Assembly: GCA_937888595.1 (NCBI GenBank)
Contig: CALARK010000020.1
Location: 186,001 to 250,000 of the forward strand
Direction: 5' to 3'
Source of the DNA: an uncultured Sterolibacteriaceae bacterium
GTDB taxonomy: Bacteria > Pseudomonadota > Gammaproteobacteria > Burkholderiales > Rhodocyclaceae
Length of the DNA: 64,000 bases
A model generated the notes under the pieces. It ran no database searches. It saw nothing but the letters and a program-made list of their open reading frames with translations, and was not told the DNA's origin. A program made the translations under genes and the position numbers. Below, piece after piece: positions 38,511-48,114 of this stretch (positions are counted from its first letter, which is position 1; every line of letters starts with the position of its first letter).

Positions 38511-40807
38511 GGCAAAGATTCCTGCTGGGAAAGTGCATCATTTTGCCAGTAGCGGCGGCGCCGCTCGCGCTCATGCAGCACCGCCGTCCCGCCACGGCCG
38601 ACTTTCACGGTAATGGCACCATCCCGGTCGGTGCGGTGGATGCGCGTCCCTGAGAACCGCTCCAGTACCTCGGGGTGCGGATGACCGAAGCGGTTGCGGT
38701 AGCCGACAGGGAAGACCACATCGTGCGCAGCGACGGCCGACACAAAGGCCGGCGTTGCGGTTTTCTTCGCACCGTGGTGGGGCGCGACAAGAATCCCGGC
38801 CTGCAGGAAATCACCATGGCGGGCCAACAACTCGGTCTCCGCCCGGCCTTCGATATCGCCCGGGATCAAAACGGCTCCGTGGACAGATTCGATCTTCAGT
38901 ACGCAGGAAAGCGCATTGTCGGGCAGCTTGCGCGAATAGTCGCCGGGTGCCGGATGCAGCACGCGAAAACGCACCCCGTCCCACTCCCATGCCTCGCCAT
39001 CCACGCAGTTCCGCTCGACGCTGTCGACCGGGACAGTCGCCAGCAGGGAGGCCGTACCTCCGCCATGGTCTGCATCATCGTGGCTCACAATCACCCGGTC
39101 GAGCCGGCGGACCCCGGCCGCGCGCAGATAAGGCACGAGGATGCGGCTGCCGGCATCCGCCGGTCCGCCAAAATATGGGCCGGTATCGAACAGCAAATCG
39201 CGGCTCGCCGTCTGCACATGCAGGGCCTGGCCCTGGCCGACATCGAGGACGGCGAGGTGAAATTCTCCCGGCGCCGGCCGACCCGGAACGAAGAGAAAGA
39301 TCGGCAGGAAGCAGGCGGAACCGAGCCAGCGCAGCGGCAAGCCGCGCGGCAACATCAGCCAGGCGGATCCCGCCAGTGCCACGACGACGGTCCATCCCGG
39401 GGGGGCATGCTGCTGCCACAGCGCACCTGGCCAACTCGACAGCCAGGCGAGAAAATCCATCAGCGGCACGAGCAGCGCATGCGCCAGCTCGAGCGCGAGC
39501 CCCAACCCCGGCAGGCTGCCGGCGAGCGCCAGCGGCGTGACCGCCAGGCTGACCAGCGGAATGGCGAAGGCGTTGGCGAACGGCGACACCAGCGAGAACT
39601 GCTGGAACAGCGCCAGCAGCGCCGGAATCATCCCGAGCGTCACGGCCCACTGGGCGCGCCCCCATTCGATCAGCCAATGCGGCCGGGCCAGCCGCCCGCC
39701 GGCGACGTAGAACAACAGGCCGACCGCGCCGAAAGAAAGCCAGAAGCCGGCCGACAGCACGGCCCACGGATCGACGATCAGCACCAGCAACAGCGCGGTG
39801 CCGAGCACCCGCGGCGTGGCGATGGCACGCCCCGACACCAGCGCGAACGCCACTACGCCCAGCATGTAGAGCGTGCGCTGCGCCGGAATGCCGAAGCCGG
39901 CGATCAGCGCATAGGCGAATGCCGCCAGGAACCCCGCCACGGCCGCCGCCTTTTGCGCCGGCCAGGCCAGCGGCAGGCGCGGCAGCTTGCGCCAGAACGC
40001 GAAGGCCAGCCAGCCGGCCAGCGCGCCGATCATCGTCACGTGCAATCCGGAAATCGACATCAGGTGCGTGATGCCGGTGGCGGCGAACAGGCGCCATTGC
40101 TCCGTCGCGATGGCCTGCTGGTCGCCGACCGCCAGCGCGGCCAGGATGCCGGCGTAGGGGCGATCCGGCAAGCGGGTGAGGATGCGGTCGCGCGTCGACT
40201 CGCGGAGGTGCTGGATCGCAGAACCGATACCGCCTGCCTGCTCCGCCAGTCGTTCCGGTGGCGGCTGCTTGCGGACGTAGCCGGTTGCACGGATGCCGCG
40301 TTCGAACAGCCAACCTTCGTAATCGAAACCATGCGGGTTGACATTGCCATGCGGACGCTTCAGCCGCACCGTCAGGCGCCAGCGTTCGCCGGCATGCGGC
40401 AGCGATGATTCCACCCCGTCCTCACCTTCGCCTTCCAGCGTGTGGTACCAGTTCAACTGGATCCGCTGCGGGACCGCACCCGCTGCCGCATCCACCTCGA
40501 ACAGGAAACGCACGCCGCGCTCGAAGCGTTGCGGCAAGGCTGCGACGGTCCCCGTCACCTCGACATCGCGGCCCTCCCACGCCACGGGCAGGGAATCAGC
40601 CAGCCGCCAATGCGCAAGGCTGCCGGCCCAGACGAAACCCAGCAAGAACGCCCCGGCAATTCCAGCCCAGCGCACGCGCCAGTACCCCGCGGCCCACAGG
40701 ACCAGACCGCCCAGGGCCGCTCCGGCAAGAAAAGTCGGCGCCGGCAGGACGGCACTGCGCTGCAGCCACGCCACACCGACAGCGAAAGCCAGTACCTGCC
40801 ACGGCAT
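38507..40807 (-). CDS. comEC: DNA internalization channel protein ComEC/Rec2
   Basis: 766 residues from ATG 40807. Many membrane helices, the competence domain (GITHLMSISGLHVTMIGALAGW near 255-276) and a C-terminal metallo-beta-lactamase-like domain (VGQGQALHVQT, VSHDDADHGGGTASL, VAPHHGAKKTATPAFVSAV). ComEC carries single-stranded DNA across the inner membrane during transformation; the gene appears intact. An upstream extension to 40858 overlaps the divergent DUF2062 gene and is rejected. Two copies of the dispersed motif lie inside it. Confidence 0.95.
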   Translation of the reverse strand: MPWQVLAFAVGVAWLQRSAVLPAPTFLAGAALGGLVLWAAGYWRVRWAGIAGAFLLGFVWAGSLAHWRLADSLPVAWEGRDVEVTGTVAALPQRFERGVRFLFEVDAAAGAVPQRIQLNWYHTLEGEGEDGVESSLPHAGERWRLTVRLKRPHGNVNPHGFDYEGWLFERGIRATGYVRKQPPPERLAEQAGGIGSAIQHLRESTRDRILTRLPDRPYAGILAALAVGDQQAIATEQWRLFAATGITHLMSISGLHVTMIGALAGWLAFAFWRKLPRLPLAWPAQKAAAVAGFLAAFAYALIAGFGIPAQRTLYMLGVVAFALVSGRAIATPRVLGTALLLVLIVDPWAVLSAGFWLSFGAVGLLFYVAGGRLARPHWLIEWGRAQWAVTLGMIPALLALFQQFSLVSPFANAFAIPLVSLAVTPLALAGSLPGLGLALELAHALLVPLMDFLAWLSSWPGALWQQHAPPGWTVVVALAGSAWLMLPRGLPLRWLGSACFLPIFLFVPGRPAPGEFHLAVLDVGQGQALHVQTASRDLLFDTGPYFGGPADAGSRILVPYLRAAGVRRLDRVIVSHDDADHGGGTASLLATVPVDSVERNCVDGEAWEWDGVRFRVLHPAPGDYSRKLPDNALSCVLKIESVHGAVLIPGDIEGRAETELLARHGDFLQAGILVAPHHGAKKTATPAFVSAVAAHDVVFPVGYRNRFGHPHPEVLERFSGTRIHRTDRDGAITVKVGRGGTAVLHERERRRRYWQNDALSQQESLP
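38582..38606 (-). repeat. dispersed 25-bp motif, copy 7 (diverged)
   Basis: Minus-strand GAAAGTCGG, CCGTGGCG, GGACGGCG: four mismatches. Sense frame near the 3' end of comEC (KVGRGGTAV). Confidence 0.5.
40730..40754 (+). repeat. dispersed 25-bp motif, copy 8
   Basis: AAAAGTCGG, CGCCGGCA, GGACGGCA on the plus strand: two mismatches. Antisense near the 5' end of comEC. Confidence 0.7.
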
Positions 40808-40822
40808 GATTAGAATTCCCGC

Positions 40823-41356
40823 ATGAAACACTGGCTGCGCCAATACATGCCCGACCATGCCGCGGTAGACGGCAACCGCTGGCTGGCGCCGTTCCGCAAT
40901 ACGCTATTGCATCCGCGGCTGTGGCATCTGAACCGCCGGTCGGCCGCCGGCGGCATCGCTGCCGGCCTGTTCTGCGGCCTCATTCCCGGGCCATTCCAGA
41001 TGCTCGGCGCGGCGATCTGCGCCATCGCCTTCCGCATCAACCTGCCGCTCGCACTCGTCACCACGCTCTATACCAACCCCCTCACGATCGTGCCCTTGTA
41101 CTTCGTTTCCTATGGCCTCGGCCAACGCATTCTCGGCGTCGAGGGAACCTTCTTTGCCCCCGCGGCATTCGATCCCGCCACGCTCCTCGACTGGCTGGGC
41201 CGACTCGGCATGCCGCTCGTCATCGGACTGCTGCTGCTCGCCTCCCTGCTCGCCGCAGCCGGCTACATCTGTGTCCGTCTGGCATGGCGCGCCTATCTCA
41301 TTCGTAAATTGATTCAACGCAAGGCAGCTCCTTGCAGCAACGGGAGAATTTACTAG
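40823..41356 (+). CDS. DUF2062 membrane protein
   Basis: 177 residues with about three membrane segments. The motif HPRLWHLNRRSAAGGIAAGLFCGLIPGPFQMLGAAICAIAFRINLPLALVTTLYTNPLTIVPLY matches DUF2062, a family of unknown role. Its start is only 15 bases from the divergent comEC start, so the two genes must share or interlock promoters. Confidence 0.85.
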   Translation: MKHWLRQYMPDHAAVDGNRWLAPFRNTLLHPRLWHLNRRSAAGGIAAGLFCGLIPGPFQMLGAAICAIAFRINLPLALVTTLYTNPLTIVPLYFVSYGLGQRILGVEGTFFAPAAFDPATLLDWLGRLGMPLVIGLLLLASLLAAAGYICVRLAWRAYLIRKLIQRKAAPCSNGRIY

Positions 41357-41399
41357 GATCTGCACCATATAACGACAACAGCCCCCGATAGAGGTCATC

Positions 41400-43376
41400 A
41401 TGAAAACAACAACCATCAGGCAGCGTCTGTTCTTTCTCGTCGTCGTTCCGCTGCTGGCGCTGGCGATCACCGCCGGCAACCTGATTCACAAAGCCTATGG
41501 CGACTACCGCGGCGCGACGCTGACACAGGAAGTCCTGAAGGTCGCCGTGGCCGCCGGCGAACTGATCCACACCCTGCAGATCGAACGCGGCGCGACCGCC
41601 GGCTTCATCCAGTCGAAAGGCGCCAAGTTCGGCGATGTGATGCCCGGCATCCGCAAGAACAGCGATGCCAACCTCGCCGCCTATCAGCGCGAAGCGGGGG
41701 CAGCAGGACAACTCGCCGCGCTACAGACGGCCCTCGGCAAGGCCCGTGAAAAGCTGGACCAGCTGAACGAGGTGCGTGCCCGTGCCGACAAGCTCGAGAT
41801 CAGCGTTGCCGACGAGGTCGCCGCCTACACGCAGACCATTGCCCGCTTGATCGACGTGATCGGCATCAGCGGCCAGTTCAGCAGCAGCCCGAGCGTCGTG
41901 CAGCAAAGCACGGCCTACCTCGCCCTCGTCCGTGCCAAGGAGCAGGCAGGCCAGGAGCGCGCGCTGGTCACGGCCGCCTTCGCCGCGAATGCCATCGAGG
42001 CACCGCGCTTCCGCATGATCCTCGAACGCTTCCATCGGCAGGAAGCCTATCTGGACATCTTCCGCAGCGCGGCCGGCGAGCTTGAATTGAAGTCCCTCGA
42101 GGGCGTGCTCGCCGGAACGCCGGCGCAAGAAGTGCAGCGCATGCGCGGCGTGCTGGTCGACAAATCGGCCAGCGGCGGCTTCGAGGTGGACCCGACGGTC
42201 TGGTTCACGACCATCACGCAGAAGATCGACGCCCTCCACGAAACGGAGAATGCCGTCATCAAGGGCATTTCGGCGACCACCTCCGACATCGTCACCGCCA
42301 GCCAGGGTGGCCTCTACGGCTACATCTTCCTGTCGCTGGGTGCCGTGGTGCTGGTGCTGCTGGTTTCCCTGAAAATTTCCGCCAGCGTGGCCGGGCCGCT
42401 GCAGGCCGAGGTCGAAGTCGCCGAGTTCGCCGTACGCGAGAGCGATTTCACGCGCGACGTGCCGGAAACCGGTCCGGCCGAAGTGATCCGCGCCGGCCAT
42501 GCCTTCAACCAGTTGATGCATACCTTCCGCCAGATCGTCGCCGACATGAAGGCTTCGAGCGACCGTATCACGGCAGTGGCCCACGAACTGGCCGGTTCGA
42601 GCCAGGAGGTGCGTGAGAGTTCGCTGGCCCAGGCCGAGGCCACGGCGGCGGTCGCCGCGGCCTTCGAGCAGGCTTCGGTCAGCGTCAGCGAAACCACGGC
42701 GAATGCGGAAAATGCGGCGCGCATCGTCGATACCGCCCGATCGGACACCGTTGCCGCGATGCGCGTCATGGCTGAAACGGTCAGCAACATGCGCGATATC
42801 GCCAGCCTGATCCGGACCTCCGCCGGACAGGTCACCTCGCTGAGCGACTCGTCGCAACAAATCGGCGGCATCGTCCAGGTCATCCAGGAAATCGCCGAGC
42901 AGACCAACCTGCTGGCCTTGAACGCGGCTATCGAGGCGGCACGTGCCGGCGAACAGGGCCGCGGCTTCGCCGTCGTCGCCGACGAGGTGCGCAAGCTGGC
43001 CGAACGCACCGCCAAGGCCACCGGCGAGATCGGCGGCCTGATCAACGCCATTCAGGCCGGCGTCGAAAACAGCGTGAACTCGATGGAAGCGGCGAATCGC
43101 CAGGCCGATGCGAGCCTGAGGCTGGTCGGCGAAACCGAATCTGCGCTGGGACGCATCGATGCCGGCTCGCAGGATGTCTCGTCGAATGTCAGCGCCATCT
43201 CCTACGCACTAAAGGAGCAGGATGCGGCGATCCGCCAGGTGGCGATCAGCATCGAGGCGATCGCCCAGAAGACGGAGCGCAACAACCAGGCCGCTGAGTC
43301 GAACAATGCCACCGCACGGGAACTGGACACGCTCGCCGGCAATTTGCGTTCCTCGGTGGCTCGCTTCAGGGCCTGA
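41400..43376 (+). CDS. methyl-accepting chemotaxis protein with NIT sensor domain
   Basis: 658 residues. First membrane helix about residues 12-27. The periplasmic part (about 40-295) begins VLKVAVAAGELIHTLQIERGATAGFIQSKG, the start signature of the NIT (nitrate/nitrite-sensing) domain. A second helix (about 304-324) is followed by a HAMP-like linker. The cytoplasmic signalling domain ends in the hairpin VIQEIAEQTNLLALNAAIEAARAGEQGRGFAVVADEVRKLAERTAKAT. It lacks a C-terminal CheR-binding pentapeptide. Ligand identity is inferred from the family only. GAGG precedes the ATG. Confidence 0.93.
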   Translation: MKTTTIRQRLFFLVVVPLLALAITAGNLIHKAYGDYRGATLTQEVLKVAVAAGELIHTLQIERGATAGFIQSKGAKFGDVMPGIRKNSDANLAAYQREAGAAGQLAALQTALGKAREKLDQLNEVRARADKLEISVADEVAAYTQTIARLIDVIGISGQFSSSPSVVQQSTAYLALVRAKEQAGQERALVTAAFAANAIEAPRFRMILERFHRQEAYLDIFRSAAGELELKSLEGVLAGTPAQEVQRMRGVLVDKSASGGFEVDPTVWFTTITQKIDALHETENAVIKGISATTSDIVTASQGGLYGYIFLSLGAVVLVLLVSLKISASVAGPLQAEVEVAEFAVRESDFTRDVPETGPAEVIRAGHAFNQLMHTFRQIVADMKASSDRITAVAHELAGSSQEVRESSLAQAEATAAVAAAFEQASVSVSETTANAENAARIVDTARSDTVAAMRVMAETVSNMRDIASLIRTSAGQVTSLSDSSQQIGGIVQVIQEIAEQTNLLALNAAIEAARAGEQGRGFAVVADEVRKLAERTAKATGEIGGLINAIQAGVENSVNSMEAANRQADASLRLVGETESALGRIDAGSQDVSSNVSAISYALKEQDAAIRQVAISIEAIAQKTERNNQAAESNNATARELDTLAGNLRSSVARFRA

Positions 43377-43395
43377 CCTTCAGGATCATCAAAGC

Positions 43396-44085
43396 CTAGG
43401 CATCGACGAGACAGCCGTCCTGAAGCAGCAGACGGCGCTGGCAGGATGCCGCCAAGGTCGCGTCGTGTGTGACGATGACGAGGCTCGTGCCTTGGGTGGC
43501 GTTCATGCGCAGCATCAGCGCGAAAACCTCGTCCGCGGTGCGGCGGTCGAGGTTGCCGGTCGGTTCGTCGGCCAGCACGCAGGCCGGTCGCGTGACCAGG
43601 GCACGCGCCAAAGCTGCCCGTTGGCGCTCCCCCCCGGAAAGTTCCCCGGGACGATGCTTCAACCTGGCGCCCAGGCCGACTTCGCCCAGGATCGCCGCTG
43701 CTTGTGCCTCGGCGACCGACCGGGACAGGCGACGGATCAACAACGGCATCGCGACATTCTCGAGCGCGCTGAATTCCGGCAGCAGATGATGAAACTGGTA
43801 GACAAAGCCGAGCGACTCGTTGCGCAGCCGGCCCCGCTCACTCTCCGACACCAGCGACAGATCGCGCCCGAGCAGATGCACCGTACCGGCGGAAGGCGCA
43901 TCCAGCCCGCCGAGCAGATGAAGCAGCGTGCTCTTGCCGGAACCGCTCGCCCCGATGATCGCGACCGTCTCGCCGGCGCCGACATTCAGGTCGACGCCTG
44001 TCAGCACGGTCACGCCCTCCACGTCACCGGCCTTCTCGCGGAAGGTTTTGGCGAGGCCGGCGCAGGCGAGGATCGACTCACTCAT
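43396..44085 (-). CDS. lolD: lipoprotein-releasing ABC transporter ATPase LolD
   Basis: 229 residues from ATG 44085. Walker A GASGSGKST (about residues 44-52), Q-loop in FVYQFHHLLPEFSALENVAMPLL (the FHHLLPEF stretch is typical of LolD), signature LSGGERQRAALARAL, Walker B CVLADEPTGNLD, and the switch His in VTHD. It powers release of outer-membrane lipoproteins to LolA. It overlaps the upstream permease gene by eight bases. Confidence 0.95.
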   Translation of the reverse strand: MSESILACAGLAKTFREKAGDVEGVTVLTGVDLNVGAGETVAIIGASGSGKSTLLHLLGGLDAPSAGTVHLLGRDLSLVSESERGRLRNESLGFVYQFHHLLPEFSALENVAMPLLIRRLSRSVAEAQAAAILGEVGLGARLKHRPGELSGGERQRAALARALVTRPACVLADEPTGNLDRRTADEVFALMLRMNATQGTSLVIVTHDATLAASCQRRLLLQDGCLVDA

Positions 44086-45340
44086 ATCTGAGCGCCTCTG
44101 CCGGATTGGTGCGCGCGGCACGCCAGCTCGGGTAGATCGTGGCCAGGACGGTCAGCACGAACGAGGTCGCGGCGATGATCCCGACATCCGACCAGTGCAG
44201 GTCCGACGGCAGGTCGGAAATGTAATAGACGTCCTTGGCAAGGAACTGGATGCCGAACACCCGTTCGAGGAAAGGCACCACGGTCTCGACGTTGAGCGCC
44301 AGCGCCACGCCGCCGGCGACCCCAAGCGCCAGCCCGATCACGCCGATCAGCGTCCCCTGGATGATGAAAATGCGCATGATGCTGCCCGGGCTCGCGCCCA
44401 GCGTGCGCAGGATCGCGATGTCGGCGCGTTTATCCGTCACCGTCATCACCAGCGTCGAGACGATGTTGAAGGCAGCCACCGCGACGATCAGCAGCAGGAT
44501 CAGGAACATCATGTTCTTCTCGATCTGCACGGCGCGGAAGAAATTCGCGTGGCTGCGCGTCCAGTCCGATACGCGCAGATCTCCCCCGAGGCGGCCGGCC
44601 AGCTCCCGCACCACGCCTGGCGCGGCGAACAGGTCGTCGAGCTTGAGCCGCACGCCGGAGACGTCCGTGCCCATCTGGTAGAGTTTCTGCGCATCCTCGA
44701 GATGGATCAGTGCGAGGCCGCTGTCGTACTCGTACATGCCGACCTCGAAGATGCCAACCACGGTGAACTGCTTCATGCGCGGCAACACCGCCGCCGGCGT
44801 CACCATGCCCTGCGGCGCGATCAGCGTGATCTTGTCGCCGGAAAAGACGCGCAGCGCATAAGCGAGTTCCGCCCCGATGACGATGCCGAATTCGCCGGGC
44901 CGCAGGCGCTCCAGCGCACCGGTCTTCATGTGCCGGGCGAAATCGGCGACGCGATCCTCGGCATCGGGAAGCACGCCGCGAACCAGTGCTCCCTTGACCT
45001 GCCCGTCGAAGGACAGCATCGCCTGCTGTTGCACGTAGGGCGCCGCCGCGACCACGCGGGGATGTCGCTCGACCGCGGCGGCGGCGGCCTGCCAGTCGGC
45101 CAACTCCCCCTCCGCACCGGAAATCTGCGCGTGCGAGGCGACACCGAGAATGCGGGTACGCAACTCTTTCTGGAATCCGTTCATCACCGACAGCACCACG
45201 ATCAACGCCGCCACGCCGAGCGCCAGACCCAGCATGGAAATCAGCGAGATGAAGGAGATGAAGCGGTTGCCGCCGCCCGCCTTGCGGGATGCCGTGTACC
45301 GCAGGCCGATGAAGGTTTCGAACCGGAAAAATGAGGGCAT
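44078..45340 (-). CDS. lipoprotein-releasing ABC transporter permease LolC/LolE
   Basis: 420-residue permease with an N-terminal helix (about 28-48), a large periplasmic domain and three C-terminal helices with the FtsX/MacB fold. MPSFFRFETFIGLRYTASRKAGGGNRFISFISLISMLGLALGVAALIVVLSVMNGFQ is the LolC/E N-terminus. Only one permease gene is present with lolD, so it may form a homodimer (LolF-like), as in many proteobacteria outside the enterics. Its start is nine bases from the divergent RpfE-like gene. Confidence 0.94.
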   Translation of the reverse strand: MPSFFRFETFIGLRYTASRKAGGGNRFISFISLISMLGLALGVAALIVVLSVMNGFQKELRTRILGVASHAQISGAEGELADWQAAAAAVERHPRVVAAAPYVQQQAMLSFDGQVKGALVRGVLPDAEDRVADFARHMKTGALERLRPGEFGIVIGAELAYALRVFSGDKITLIAPQGMVTPAAVLPRMKQFTVVGIFEVGMYEYDSGLALIHLEDAQKLYQMGTDVSGVRLKLDDLFAAPGVVRELAGRLGGDLRVSDWTRSHANFFRAVQIEKNMMFLILLLIVAVAAFNIVSTLVMTVTDKRADIAILRTLGASPGSIMRIFIIQGTLIGVIGLALGVAGGVALALNVETVVPFLERVFGIQFLAKDVYYISDLPSDLHWSDVGIIAATSFVLTVLATIYPSWRAARTNPAEALRYE

Positions 45341-45349
45341 GGAGGCGGC

Positions 45350-46354
45350 ATGTTAACATGCTCCATGCGCCTCACCCTCTTCGTTCCCGGCCTGTTGCTG
45401 CCGCGTGAAATCGTTGCCGACACCGCCTTCGACCTGGCCGCATCCGCACTGTCGCTGCTGCTCGGCCGCGGCCATCGGCAGGTGGTCGCCGCGGACTGGC
45501 TGGAAGGAAGTTTTGGCATTGCGACACTCCCTGCAGCAGCCCTCAGAAAAGTCGGCGTCGGCGAGACGGCGTTAGGGGAGTGGTTGTGCCTCGATCCCGT
45601 GCATTTCGATGTCCGACGCGAAGGCATCCTGCTCGCCGACCCGGCCCGTCTCGACCTGACGGCAGGGGAAGCGAATGAATTGATCGCCACCATCCGGCCG
45701 TTGTTCGCCGAATGGGGTGAAATCTCCGCCTCGGCACCGGGTCGCTGGGAAATGCGCCTCACCCGCCCGCTCGCTCTCGAAACCCGGCCACTCGCAGACG
45801 CCATAGCGCAGCCAGTCCCCCCCAGCCTCCCTGGCGGACCACATGGCCGCGAATGGCGCCGCCTGCTCGGCGAGGCACAAACCTTCCTGCACGCCCACCC
45901 GGTCAACCGCCATCGCGAAGCGTCGGGACGGCCGACCGTCAGCAGCCTATGGCCCTGGGGCCAGGGTTGCCTGCCGGGAACGGCAAGCAACCCTTGGGCG
46001 GAAATCTGGTGCGACGATCCGGTTTTCGCCGGCCTGAGCGCGCTGACCGCCACACGCCATCGACCGCTGCCCCCGCGTTTCGAATCGCTGTCCGGACACA
46101 CCCTGGCCATCCTGCCCACCGTGCGCGCCAGCGCCTCCGCCCGCAATGCACTCGGCTGGCGTACCGCCGTGCAGGAACTCGAACGCGACTGGCTCGCCCC
46201 TGCCGTCGTCGCGCTGCGCACAGGCGAATGCGAAGAATTGCGCGTCGTCGGCAGCAGTGTCGATGACGCCAACAGGTTCATCGCCTTCGCTGCGAAGCGC
46301 AGAACGTTGCAGCGATTTTGGCGACGTCCCCGCCCGCTATCGGAACTGGTGTGA
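45350..46354 (+). CDS. RpfE-like conserved protein
   Basis: 334 residues from ATG 45350 (GGAGG four bases before it; ATG 45365 has no ribosome site). N-terminus MRLTLFVPGLLLP and the central SLWPWGQGCLPG (about residues 198-209) match the RpfE/COG4255 family, often labelled phosphoglycerate-mutase-like without evidence of that activity. The gene beside recJ in Xanthomonas is rpfE, the same neighbourhood as here. Function is unknown. Its stop overlaps the recJ GTG start (GTGTGA). Confidence 0.75.
   Translation: MLTCSMRLTLFVPGLLLPREIVADTAFDLAASALSLLLGRGHRQVVAADWLEGSFGIATLPAAALRKVGVGETALGEWLCLDPVHFDVRREGILLADPARLDLTAGEANELIATIRPLFAEWGEISASAPGRWEMRLTRPLALETRPLADAIAQPVPPSLPGGPHGREWRRLLGEAQTFLHAHPVNRHREASGRPTVSSLWPWGQGCLPGTASNPWAEIWCDDPVFAGLSALTATRHRPLPPRFESLSGHTLAILPTVRASASARNALGWRTAVQELERDWLAPAVVALRTGECEELRVVGSSVDDANRFIAFAAKRRTLQRFWRRPRPLSELV
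45547..45571 (+). repeat. dispersed 25-bp motif, copy 9
   Basis: AAAAGTCGG, CGTCGGCG, AGACGGCG on the plus strand: two mismatches. Sense frame of the RpfE-like gene (KVGVGETA). Confidence 0.65.
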
Positions 46355-48039
46355 CGCACATCGCCGTCCGCCCCGTGCCACAGCGGGCCCGCCTGATGCT
46401 CGAACAGTCGGGTGTGCATCCGCTGCTGGCGCGGCTCTATGCGGCACGCGGCATCACCCATACGGCCGAACTCGACACCCAATTGGCTGCCCTGCTGCCG
46501 CCCGATGGACTGAAGGGGATCGATGTCGCCGCCGCACTGCTCGCCGACGCGATCGCCGGTGGCAAGCGAATCCTGATCGTCGCCGATTATGACTGCGATG
46601 GCGCGACTGCGTGTGCCGTCGGTCTGCGCGCCCTGCGCGCCATGGGGGCGACGGTCGATTACCTCGTACCGAACCGCTTCGAGACGGGCTATGGCCTGTC
46701 GCCTGAAGTGGCGCGGCTGGCCGCAGCGAAAGGCCCGGACCTGCTCGTCACGGTGGACAACGGCATCGCCAGTGTCGCAGGCGTCGCCACAGCAAAGCAA
46801 CTGGGCATGACGGTCATTGTCACCGACCATCACCTGCCTGGCGACGAACTGCCCGCCGCCGATGCGATCGTCAACCCGAACCAGCCGGGCTGCGGCTTCG
46901 CGAGCAAGAACATCGCCGGTGTCGGCGTGATGTTCTACGTCATGCTCGCGCTGCGCGCCGAGTTGCGCCGTCGCGGCCGGCTGCCCGACGGCGGCCCGAA
47001 TCTCGCGACCTTGCTCGACCTCGTCGCCCTCGGCACGGTCGCCGACGTGGTGGCGCTCGACCGCAACAATCGCATCCTCGTCGCGCAGGGCCTCGGTCGT
47101 ATCCGCCAGCGTCGCATGACGCCCGGCGTCGCCGCCCTGCTCCAGATCGCGGGACGCGACCCCGCACGGGCCGGTACCTTCGACCTCGGCTTCGCGGTCG
47201 GGCCGCGTCTCAACGCGGCCGGACGACTCGCCGACATGAGCCTGGGCATCGAATGCCTCGCCACGGACGACATGGGACGCGCCCTCAACATCGCGCAGGA
47301 ACTCGACACCATCAACCGCACACGCCGTGCCATCGAAGCCGACATGCAGGAAGCGGCGGCCATCCGTCTCGAAAACATCGATGCCGGTGCCCGCGCCAGC
47401 CTTTCACTATTCGATCCCAACTGGCATCAGGGGGTGATCGGCATCCTGGCCGGTCGCATCAAGGAGCGGCTGCACCGTCCCACCTTTGTGTTTGCCCGCG
47501 GCGAGGCCGGCGAAGTCAAGGGCTCGGGCCGGTCGATTCCCGGCCTGCACCTGCGCGACGCGCTCGACCTCGTCGCCAAGCGTCATCCCGACCTGCTCAG
47601 GCGCTTCGGCGGCCATGCCGCCGCGGCCGGGCTCACGTTGCTCGAAAGCGATCTGTCATTGTTCGAGACCGCGTTCGAAGAGGTCGCCCGCAGCCTGCTG
47701 CCGCCCGCCGCGCTGACACGCACGCTCGAGACCGACGGTCCGCTCGAAGCTGGCTACTACGGCCTCGTCCCCGCACGCCTGCTGCAGGAAACCGTCTGGG
47801 GCCAGGGATTCGCCGCGCCGCTCTTCGCTGACGAGTTCGATGTCGAACGGCAGCGCCTGCTCAAGGACAAGCACCTGAAGCTGACGTTGAAGAAAGGCCA
47901 GGCACGGCTCGACGCGATCCGGTTCAATCACGCCGAAGGCGCACCCGACCGCATCCGGGCCGTCTTCCGACTCGACATCAACGAATGGCAAGGCGAAGCA
48001 AGCGTTCAGCTTGTCCTGGAGCATTTCGAACCGGCGTAA
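46351..48039 (+). CDS. recJ: single-stranded-DNA-specific exonuclease RecJ
   Basis: 5'-3' ssDNA exonuclease for recombination and mismatch repair. The GTG at 46351, overlapping the upstream stop, gives 562 residues. DHH phosphoesterase motifs: ADYDCDGATACAVGL (about residues 76-90), VTVDNGIASV, VTDHHLPGDELPAADAIVNPNQPGC (about 147-171) and GGHAAAAGLTL in the DHHA1 domain. An upstream in-frame TTG at 46318 would overlap more and has no ribosome site. Confidence 0.96.
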   Translation: MTHIAVRPVPQRARLMLEQSGVHPLLARLYAARGITHTAELDTQLAALLPPDGLKGIDVAAALLADAIAGGKRILIVADYDCDGATACAVGLRALRAMGATVDYLVPNRFETGYGLSPEVARLAAAKGPDLLVTVDNGIASVAGVATAKQLGMTVIVTDHHLPGDELPAADAIVNPNQPGCGFASKNIAGVGVMFYVMLALRAELRRRGRLPDGGPNLATLLDLVALGTVADVVALDRNNRILVAQGLGRIRQRRMTPGVAALLQIAGRDPARAGTFDLGFAVGPRLNAAGRLADMSLGIECLATDDMGRALNIAQELDTINRTRRAIEADMQEAAAIRLENIDAGARASLSLFDPNWHQGVIGILAGRIKERLHRPTFVFARGEAGEVKGSGRSIPGLHLRDALDLVAKRHPDLLRRFGGHAAAAGLTLLESDLSLFETAFEEVARSLLPPAALTRTLETDGPLEAGYYGLVPARLLQETVWGQGFAAPLFADEFDVERQRLLKDKHLKLTLKKGQARLDAIRFNHAEGAPDRIRAVFRLDINEWQGEASVQLVLEHFEPA

Positions 48040-48114
48040 ATAACGAAATGCCGACCCGGGGTCACGGGCGGGATTTTGGAGGGTGGCCGGTGCGGCAGAG
48101 CGTGACCAAAAGAT

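Noticed and set aside
38675..40408. 577-residue plus-strand open frame
   Set aside because: Antisense of comEC; Arg/Gln-rich with no motif.
45241..46833. 530-residue minus-strand open frame
   Set aside because: Antisense of the RpfE-like and recJ genes.
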